From positions 1,302,001 to 1,366,000 of the forward strand of contig NC_012964.1 of the NCBI RefSeq assembly GCF_000027005.1: a stretch of DNA of 64,000 nt. The letters are read 5' to 3'. The DNA comes from Komagataella phaffii GS115 (Eukaryota > Ascomycota > Pichiomycetes > Pichiales > Pichiaceae). Positions 57,427 to 64,000 of this stretch are shown here, one piece after another (the first letter of the stretch is position 1; the number at the start of each line of letters is the position of its first letter). The notes under the pieces were generated by a model. That model made no database searches, was not told the DNA's origin, and saw only the letters and a list, made by a program, of their open reading frames with translations. Position numbers and translations under genes: made by a program.

Positions 57427-59109
57427 ATGGAGTTTGTCGCCCGTCAGTCCATGAATGCCTGTCCCTTTGTCAGGTCAACTTCTACCCACCATTTGAAGAA
57501 GTTGGCAGCAAACAGTTCTCTAGCTGCTACTGCTAGTCATTGTCCCGTGGTTGGCCCTGCTCTCCAACAGCAGAGATACTACTCTCAACCTTCCAAGCCA
57601 GCCCAAGCCCAAACCTCCGACATTGCTACTGGGATCAAGAAGGATGTTTCTCCGATCCGTATGGACTCTAATGAAACCGCCTTTGATTACAATGGAATGT
57701 ATGAGTCTGATCTTGCGAATAAACGTAAAGATAACTCGTATCGTTATTTCAATAACATCAACCGTCTAGCCAAGGAGTTTCCCAAGGCACATCGCCAGAC
57801 CGAAGATGACAAGGTGACCGTCTGGTGCTCTAACGACTACTTAGGAATGGGTAGGCATCCTGAGATTATCAAAACCATGAAGGCTACCATGGACAAGTAC
57901 GGTTCCGGAGCAGGAGGAACTAGGAACATTGCAGGTCATAACCACGCCGCTATCAATTTGGAAAGCGAGTTGGCTTGCTTGAACAAGAAGGAAGCGGCTC
58001 TGGTGTTTTCATCATGTTTCATAGCTAACGATGCAATCATCTCGTTGTTGGGACAAAAAATCAAAAATTTGGTCATTTTCTCTGACCAGTCGAATCATGC
58101 TTCCATGATATTGGGTGTGCGTAACTCCAAAGCGAAGAAGCACATCTTCAAGCACAACAATTTGAAGGATCTGGAGTCGCAGTTAGCTCAGTACCCCAAG
58201 TCGACTCCTAAACTGATCGCCTTCGAGTCAGTTTACTCTATGTGTGGATCTGTGGCTCCCATTGAGAAGATTTGCGATTTGGCTAAAAGGTACGGTGCCC
58301 TCACCTTCTTGGATGAAGTTCATGCTGTTGGAATGTATGGTCCTCATGGACAGGGTGTAGCTGAGCATTTGGACTTTGATCTGCATTTACAGTCTGGAAT
58401 CGCCAGTCCTAGCGTGGTGGACAAACGCACCATATTGGATCGTGTCGACATGATTACTGGTACTTGCGGAAAGTCATTTGGTACTGTTGGAGGTTACGTT
58501 GCTGGTAGTGCCAACCTAATTGATTGGTTAAGATCCTATGCGCCAGGTTTCATTTTCACTACCACACTTCCTCCTGCTATCATGGCTGGTACAGCCACTT
58601 CTGTTCGTATTGTTAGGGCCGACATTGAGGCCCGTATCAAGCAACAGCTTAATACTCGCTACGTCAAAGACTCATTTGAAAACCTTGGTATTCCAGTCAT
58701 TCCAAACCCAAGTCACATTGTTCCTGTTCTAGTTGGAAATGCTGCAGATGCCAAGAAGGCATCCGATATGTTAATGAACAAACACCGTATTTATGTTCAA
58801 GCTATTAACTACCCTACTGTGCCTGTCGGTGAAGAACGACTAAGGATTACTCCTACTCCAGGTCATGGAAAGGAGATTTGTGACCAGCTGATCAGCGCTG
58901 TCGACGATGTTTTTACTGAGCTTAATTTACCAAGAATCAACAAATGGCAGTCCCAAGGTGGTCATTGCGGTGTTGGTGATGCTAATTACGTACCAGAACC
59001 CAATCTGTGGACTCAGGACCAGCTCAGCTTGACAAACCAAGACTTGCACTCCAATGTGCACAACCCAGTGATTGAGCAGATCGAAACCTCATCAGGAGTC
59101 AGATTGTAG
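57427..59109 (+). CDS. HEM1: 5-Aminolevulinate synthase, mitochondrial
   Basis: PLP enzyme making ALA from glycine and succinyl-CoA, the first step of heme synthesis, in the matrix. The 560-residue product starts at the ATG at 57427; the upstream open frame begins with GTG only. The presequence carries two heme-regulatory CP motifs, ACPFV (Cys12) and HCPVVG (Cys39). Catalytic features are [38 protein letters not shown], and the Schiff-base lysine in [14 protein letters not shown], then [12 protein letters not shown]. Yeast Hem1 has 548 residues. Confidence 0.96.
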   Translation: MEFVARQSMNACPFVRSTSTHHLKKLAANSSLAATASHCPVVGPALQQQRYYSQPSKPAQAQTSDIATGIKKDVSPIRMDSNETAFDYNGMYESDLANKRKDNSYRYFNNINRLAKEFPKAHRQTEDDKVTVWCSNDYLGMGRHPEIIKTMKATMDKYGSGAGGTRNIAGHNHAAINLESELACLNKKEAALVFSSCFIANDAIISLLGQKIKNLVIFSDQSNHASMILGVRNSKAKKHIFKHNNLKDLESQLAQYPKSTPKLIAFESVYSMCGSVAPIEKICDLAKRYGALTFLDEVHAVGMYGPHGQGVAEHLDFDLHLQSGIASPSVVDKRTILDRVDMITGTCGKSFGTVGGYVAGSANLIDWLRSYAPGFIFTTTLPPAIMAGTATSVRIVRADIEARIKQQLNTRYVKDSFENLGIPVIPNPSHIVPVLVGNAADAKKASDMLMNKHRIYVQAINYPTVPVGEERLRITPTPGHGKEICDQLISAVDDVFTELNLPRINKWQSQGGHCGVGDANYVPEPNLWTQDQLSLTNQDLHSNVHNPVIEQIETSSGVRL

Positions 59110-59181
59110 TATGGAAAACTTTGTATTCTCTATGTACTTAAACACTGGTTTATTTTTTTATTGATCGTTATATTGAACAGT

Positions 59182-59510
59182 TTACACTGGAACATCTTCA
59201 GGGTCGATGTCCTTAATCCAGTGTTGACCAAAGATTGGGATCTTCTCGAAGAAAGTCTTTTGGAACAAAGGCCAGTTTTCAGTGAAAGTGAAGACGGCAA
59301 ACAGACCGGCACCTCCCCAGAAAGCCAAAATTGGAAAAGTAGTTTTAATTTGGGTTGGAGTCAATCCAGCAATTTTCTTGACGGTGGTATACTTGGGACC
59401 TTTAACGTACTGAAATGTTAGAACATGTTTGTAAAAATCAAATCATCACTGCAGAAACGGTTTGTGTGCCTGCACCGGAGGGTTATCATAATGCCACTTA
59501 CGTTGACCAT
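59182..59510 (-). CDS. QCR10: Cytochrome bc1 complex subunit 10, one intron
   Basis: Small single-span subunit of complex III. Exon 1 is 59510-59502 and encodes only Met-Val-Asn; the intron 59501-59410 is 92 bases (GTAAGT...TTCTAACATTTCAG), and exon 2 runs 59409-59182. The joined product has 78 residues against 77 in yeast. Exon 2 gives KGPKYTTVKKIAGLTP then the membrane span and AFWGGAGLFAVFTFTENWPL, closely matching the WGGASMLGLFVFTEGWP block of Qcr10. A tiny 5' exon is a feature of this gene in yeast too, as best I recall. Confidence 0.85.
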
Positions 59511-59839
59511 TTTGGAGGTGTTTGACTAAGTTCAAATATGAATCTCTAAGAAAACTAATAATCAATATGGTGCGAGCATTGATTGGTTGGACAGCTAGTT
59601 TGGAGAAGTACACGACTTAGATGAATCTGCAATAAGGAATAGTCCAATCTGATTATGTAAGCTCTCCTTTTTGGTTTTCATTTCCATCAGCTCAAGCTTA
59701 TCATAGCTCAGGTCCCCTCCAGCTTATGATGGAATAGGCCATTATTTTTTGCCCTAAAAAGTGGAAGTCCACAAGAAGAAATACAAATACTCAAAATTCA
59801 AAAGTCTTCCTTTGAGTGGATGCAATTTTACGTAGTTTA

Positions 59840-59852
59840 CTGTATGACGTAA
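59840..59852 (+). promoter_or_regulatory. CTGTATGACGTAA element, MNN4-like copy 2 promoter
   Basis: A 13-base element with the CRE-like core TGACGTAA, 113 bp before the ATG of the MNN4/PNO1-like gene. An identical copy lies at 62422-62434 upstream of RCH1. ATF/Sko1/Yap-class bZIP factors bind such cores. Confidence 0.4.
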
Positions 59853-59965
59853 CTAATGAACCCTTCCGACACAAAGATTGAGGTGCCTCACTTAACGTCA
59901 TTCTTCTATACCCACGAGTGCAACTGACTAGGTCTTATTTTGTTAATTGCCTCAGTTTCTCCGAA

Positions 59966-62257
59966 ATGAGTGGCAATCCTTTTCTGTTCTCTCCTTCAAA
60001 TTTTGACTTTTCTGGTTTGGATCATTATAGATCCACTGATAAAGATCACTTAGCTCTAGATGTTCTCGATTATGACAAAAATCACTTCTTCTCCAGAAAC
60101 TCCCCCAGTTTGAAATCTCGTATTCACTTTTATCGACATAAATTGACCACTAGAAAGCAAATTGGACTTTTCAGCGGCAGACTGAAGCTTTTTGTGCTTG
60201 CTCTCTTTGTGTTGATCACATTTTCTGCAATCCACATTCCAATCCCTTTCTCTTTGGATATTCTAGGTTCCCATGTCAAATACCTGCCCTTACGAGAGAA
60301 AGTCGATCCGGAAGAGGCACTCCATCTGCACGGACTGGATCTCTCGGTAGCAGAGCTACCTTTTTTCAATGATGACATGATGTCTGAATTTAACTACGAT
60401 CCTAGACTACCCACCGCTTTGATTTTGAAGTTAGTGTTAGATCATATAAGTGTGCGTAATGGAACGTTTGATGCTAAGTTTAAGGTCCCCTTTAACTGGA
60501 AACTTTGGGTGGATTTGCATTCAAGGTTAGTTCCATCTAATAGTTGGTATAATCGATTTCGATTACCCTCAGGTCGTTTCGAAACATGCGATGAATTTAA
60601 GAGGTTTTTCGGAATCACTAAGAATCACTTTGGAACAGACCTTGATAATTGCGTTGATATCGAGTATGATACTCCGGAAGGTTATCCAAAGTTCAAAGTT
60701 TTGCATGCGGAAGATAAAGCTCTTCCTTATGAAGCACGTATCATTTATGGTGCTTCTTACCTTTACCACGAAGCACAGAATCCTAAAAGGTTGATATTTT
60801 TAGGATTGGGCAAGTCCAATGAGTCTTTGATCTTACCAGTTGAGGCAAATGACAGTTCCAACTTAATGCAATTCAACCACGAATATGCAAGAAGCTTTAA
60901 CGATCAACCTTTCGTTTCTCTTGAGGAACTTGTCAAGAAGGTTTCACTGACCTTGAATTTGAATAGTGATAAGGTGCTACCAATCAATGAACTGGACGTT
61001 ATCAAAGACACCCCGCGCTTAATGAATCACAACAACCAGGGACTGAGCATAGACAAGAGCTCATTTCAATGGGATCTGGAAAGGGAATTACAGTTGTTAG
61101 AACATAGAACCAGTCAAGTTAATGACGTGGAAGGCCTTGATGCGGGTATTTATTCAACAATTCAATGTGAAATGCGCTCTATGTACGATTTTTCAAAATA
61201 CTTCCATGAATCAAAAGTCTCTGGTAAATATCTTCCTTCTGGAGAGCACTATGACTGGCGATTTTTTAATGGTTTTTACCTTTCTCAGCAGGAGAATCTA
61301 GCTGTCCTGCACAGGTTAGGAAGAGCATGGCTACGCTTTTCTCGTGCTGCTGGTTTACATACATGGATTGCTCACGGGACACTGTTGGGTTGGTATTGGA
61401 ATGGTCTGATTCTGCCGTGGGATCAGGATCTTGATGTTCAAATGACTGTACAATCATTGTATCTGTTGGGAAGGAATTTCAACAGCTCTCTTGTAACTGA
61501 TGTTAGTATTGAAGATGGCTACAGCTCAGCATTGGGACATTACTATATTGACGTTGGATCCTCCTTCTTTGTTAGGGATAAACTAAATGGTAACAATGCT
61601 ATAGATGCACGTTTCGTTGATACTGAGACCGGGTTGTATGTTGATATAACTGCATTGGCTTTTACAGATCACTTAAAACTAAAACTCACTACCAAAGAGA
61701 AAGTTGAGCTACAGAAGGTTATGGATCCAAATGTAAAGGAAAAATTGCAGTGGATCAAAAATAAATATTCAACGGCCACGCTACCGGGTGTGATAGAAAC
61801 AGATAGGAATAAAGTATCTGATGCGCTAGAGAAGCAATTTCATGATTTCAAGTTCGACAATTTTGTCAACAAAGAGTTGTTTCACTGTCGAAATAACCAT
61901 TTCTACAAATATGGAGAGGTTGGCCGATTACGGAGCACTATGTTTGAGGGCGTTCCTGCCCTTATACCATTTGAATTTGAGTCCATACTGAAACGAGAAT
62001 ATCCTAAAGGTCTAACTTTGAAGCATTTCTCCAATCATTTTTGGGATCCAGTGAACCGATTGTGGGTACCAGAAAAGAAGAAAAAAATTAGACACATAGA
62101 GTTTTCACTTACGAAGGAAGTTACAGAAAGCCACAAGAAAGAACTTGCACAGATCCATGGGAACGAAACGGGTATAACCTCCGACTTCGCATATTCTCCT
62201 TTCAGAATAGATCCCTGGCTGTCTCGATACAGGAAAAAAATGACTAGGAGCCAATAA
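59966..62257 (+). CDS. MNN4/PNO1-family mannosylphosphorylation protein, LicD domain (copy 2)
   Basis: Golgi type II protein of the same family as the gene at 38149-40107. The open frame is preceded by GTG at 59918; ATG 59966 gives 763 residues with a membrane anchor about 73-97 (LKLFVLALFVLITFSAIHI). The LicD domain, about 465-600, has TWIAHGTLLGWYWNGLILPW, then DQDLDVQM with the D-x-D, and NNAIDARFVDTETGLYVDIT. Komagataella PNO1 and its MNN4 relatives act in mannose-phosphate addition to N-glycans; which paralogue this is cannot be said from memory. Convergence with no neighbour; tandem with RCH1. Confidence 0.85.
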   Translation: MSGNPFLFSPSNFDFSGLDHYRSTDKDHLALDVLDYDKNHFFSRNSPSLKSRIHFYRHKLTTRKQIGLFSGRLKLFVLALFVLITFSAIHIPIPFSLDILGSHVKYLPLREKVDPEEALHLHGLDLSVAELPFFNDDMMSEFNYDPRLPTALILKLVLDHISVRNGTFDAKFKVPFNWKLWVDLHSRLVPSNSWYNRFRLPSGRFETCDEFKRFFGITKNHFGTDLDNCVDIEYDTPEGYPKFKVLHAEDKALPYEARIIYGASYLYHEAQNPKRLIFLGLGKSNESLILPVEANDSSNLMQFNHEYARSFNDQPFVSLEELVKKVSLTLNLNSDKVLPINELDVIKDTPRLMNHNNQGLSIDKSSFQWDLERELQLLEHRTSQVNDVEGLDAGIYSTIQCEMRSMYDFSKYFHESKVSGKYLPSGEHYDWRFFNGFYLSQQENLAVLHRLGRAWLRFSRAAGLHTWIAHGTLLGWYWNGLILPWDQDLDVQMTVQSLYLLGRNFNSSLVTDVSIEDGYSSALGHYYIDVGSSFFVRDKLNGNNAIDARFVDTETGLYVDITALAFTDHLKLKLTTKEKVELQKVMDPNVKEKLQWIKNKYSTATLPGVIETDRNKVSDALEKQFHDFKFDNFVNKELFHCRNNHFYKYGEVGRLRSTMFEGVPALIPFEFESILKREYPKGLTLKHFSNHFWDPVNRLWVPEKKKKIRHIEFSLTKEVTESHKKELAQIHGNETGITSDFAYSPFRIDPWLSRYRKKMTRSQ

Positions 62258-62421
62258 TTATGCATATACTGAAACAACAGAAGGAACTACAGTAAATTCA
62301 TAAAAAGCTTAATTCTTACTTTCATCTCGGCACTGTAAATTAACTCAAGTTGGGGCAACATTGTGTGTATACTCTTACTGGCATCTTTTCATCTGAAGTC
62401 ATCTTCTACTACTCTTCTCTT

Positions 62422-62434
62422 CTGTATGACGTAA
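62422..62434 (+). promoter_or_regulatory. CTGTATGACGTAA element, RCH1 promoter
   Basis: Identical 13-base copy of the element at 59840-59852, here 148 bp before the RCH1 ATG and in the same orientation. See the paired finding. Confidence 0.4.
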
Positions 62435-62582
62435 TCAGCTCGGCAGCTGTGGCATCGAACAAAAAAATGAACAGCCATCCGTCATATCTCATGACTGACT
62501 GAGCAAGAACTAAGTCAACAGGAAACCTAAAATAAGCTTTCCATTTCTTTTGCGCTGAAGCCAACCACTCCCCACACAGTTG

Positions 62583-63965
62583 ATGAGTGGACGCAAAACC
62601 AGCTCCTATACCTTGACAGAAGAGTCGCCGGAATCAACCTCAACAATTCAGGATATACGAGAGGAAGACCAAGTTGCTCCAGGGCCCCAGCAAGAAGCAC
62701 CTAAACAGTCACATATCCAAAAATGGTTAAGCGATCATCCTAAAGTATACGCAGTTTTATCTTGGATATGGAAATTTTGGTTGAAACAGTGGTTTCTCAT
62801 ATGTTTGGGCCCTGCGGTTGCTCTAGCTCATGCATACCCAAATTTTGCCAGACATGATGGAACCATTAGGTCAGAGTATACTATCAACTACGGAGCCGTA
62901 GCTATCATATTCTTCATCTCTGGTCTTACTATGAAAACCAAAGACTTTTTGAAGAACTTTGGACACTGGAGAGCCCATTTCACAGTGTTAAGCTGCTCGT
63001 TTCTACTTACTTCTTCTATCATTTACGGTATAGCGTGCGGTATAAGAGCTGCTCATGATTCCAATATCGATGACTGGATGTTAGCAGGACTTATTGTTAC
63101 CGCATGTTGTCCAACCACTGTGAGTAGTAACGTTGTCATGACAGAACAAGCTCATGGTAATGTTTTCTTGAGTATTTGCGAAGTTATTATTGGCAATGTT
63201 TTAGGGGGTTTCATCACACCTGCTCTGGTGCAAATGTATCTGACAGGTAGCTGGGATTTTGCCAATCCTGCACTTGATAGTTCGGTTACCGATGTTTATC
63301 GAAACGTGATGCAACAGGTAGGTTGTGCTGTGTTTGTGCCTGTCTTTGTGGGCCAAGTCCTGCAGAATCTCTTTCCTGCAAAAGTCAAATGGTGTGCAGT
63401 TAAATTCAGACTTAGCAAAGTTGGCACATTCATGTTATTGTTAATTATGTGGGCCTCTTTTTCGACAGCATTCTATCAAGATGCATTTACCTCAGTCCCA
63501 AGTGCATCGATTATATTTCTTTGTTTTTTCAACTTGGGTATCTATCTATTTTTCACTGTGATTTGCTACCTCTATTCTCGGCCAAGATTTCTCCTTTCAA
63601 TTTTCCATGACGAACCGACTCCTCAACATTCGAAATATTACCGATGGGGCTATAAGACCTTTAGACCTTTTTACTACAATAGACCTGACACAGTTTCTGT
63701 TATGCTTTGTGGAGCTGCCAAGACTGCTGCTTTGGGTGTTTCTCTGGTTACCTCTCAATATGGAGAGGATAGCCCACATTTAGGACAGTTACTTGTTCCT
63801 CTAGTCCTGTATCAATCTGAACAGGTTGCTGCCGCTCAGGTACTAGTGCCATTTATGAAGAGATGGATTCATTCTGACCCCGAGTACGTTGATAAAGATG
63901 GCAATATGCCAAACAAATACCCACAAGGTAATGACGAAGAAGTATCCACCAGTGGTTCCAAGTAA
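62583..63965 (+). CDS. RCH1: Plasma-membrane calcium-homeostasis protein Rch1 (SLC10A7-like)
   Basis: Ten-span membrane protein of the bile-acid:sodium symporter (SBF) superfamily; yeast and Candida Rch1 restrain calcium entry. The first in-frame ATG is 62583 (TTG precedes it), giving 460 residues. A polar N-terminus is followed by FLICLGPAVALAHAYPNFAR, FISGLTMKTKDFLKNFGHWR, and TACCPTTVSSNVVMTEQAHG, the conserved Rch1 blocks. Near the C-terminus SVMLCGAAKTAALGVSLVTS completes the fold. Tandem with the MNN4-like gene. Confidence 0.88.
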   Translation: MSGRKTSSYTLTEESPESTSTIQDIREEDQVAPGPQQEAPKQSHIQKWLSDHPKVYAVLSWIWKFWLKQWFLICLGPAVALAHAYPNFARHDGTIRSEYTINYGAVAIIFFISGLTMKTKDFLKNFGHWRAHFTVLSCSFLLTSSIIYGIACGIRAAHDSNIDDWMLAGLIVTACCPTTVSSNVVMTEQAHGNVFLSICEVIIGNVLGGFITPALVQMYLTGSWDFANPALDSSVTDVYRNVMQQVGCAVFVPVFVGQVLQNLFPAKVKWCAVKFRLSKVGTFMLLLIMWASFSTAFYQDAFTSVPSASIIFLCFFNLGIYLFFTVICYLYSRPRFLLSIFHDEPTPQHSKYYRWGYKTFRPFYYNRPDTVSVMLCGAAKTAALGVSLVTSQYGEDSPHLGQLLVPLVLYQSEQVAAAQVLVPFMKRWIHSDPEYVDKDGNMPNKYPQGNDEEVSTSGSK

Positions 63966-64000
63966 ACTTTTATACTATACGACAATACATTCAGGAGATC

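Overview
This window reads as nuclear DNA of a budding yeast in the Saccharomycotina, most likely Komagataella (Pichia pastoris clade). The grounds are densely packed, mostly intronless genes, many one-to-one matches to Saccharomyces cerevisiae families, very short introns in UBC9 and QCR10, and two large LicD-type MNN4/PNO1 mannosylphosphorylation proteins. A conserved membrane Leu of VMA11 (about residue 73) is encoded by CTG, which argues against the CTG-Ser clade. The genus is an inference from remembered families; no search was run. I see no tRNA, rRNA, transposon, CRISPR array or virus-derived sequence.

Layout. 1-10 kb: MRPS17 (cut by the window edge), HIS5 with a Gcn4 site, a secreted SurE-like protein, NSL1, VMA11, RVB2, the kinase ENV7, an SRA1/Sec31-like small protein, MDJ2 with a 55-codon ORF overlapping its stop, and HUT1. 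10-25 kb: a Whi5/Nrm1-type G1/S repressor, LRO1, RIX1, PIS1, APC5 (reading frame broken near the 5' end), REV3, ATG29 and TUM1. 25-38 kb: BST1 and AXL2 sharing a promoter with two MluI-box elements, a mitochondrial ACOT9-like thioesterase with an AGGGG cluster, RAD14, a mu-crystallin/ornithine-cyclodeaminase relative, RRG7 and an HSBP1-like coiled coil. 38-52 kb: a first MNN4-like gene, SSY5 (no in-frame ATG; frame break at an A6 run), ATP10, SKI2, an orphan two-TM protein whose ATG overlaps the AFG2 stop, and AFG2. 52-64 kb: mL57, an ECM19-like protein, SYO1, UBC9 (intron), PEX19, HEM1, QCR10 (intron), a second MNN4/PNO1-like gene and RCH1.

This is ordinary core-genome housekeeping with no operon logic. 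Some themes recur: ribosome biogenesis (RIX1, SYO1, AFG2), mitochondrial function (MRPS17, mL57, MDJ2, RRG7, ATP10, QCR10, HEM1), secretory-pathway lipid and glycan work (LRO1, PIS1, BST1, HUT1, two MNN4-like genes), DNA repair (REV3, RAD14) and the cell cycle (NSL1, APC5, Whi5/Nrm1-like). I did not find a convincing new multi-gene system. The items most worth a second look are the two A6 frame breaks, the one- and four-base stop/start overlaps, the SurE-like protein lacking the canonical catalytic Asp pair, the paired MNN4-like genes and several promoter motif clusters.
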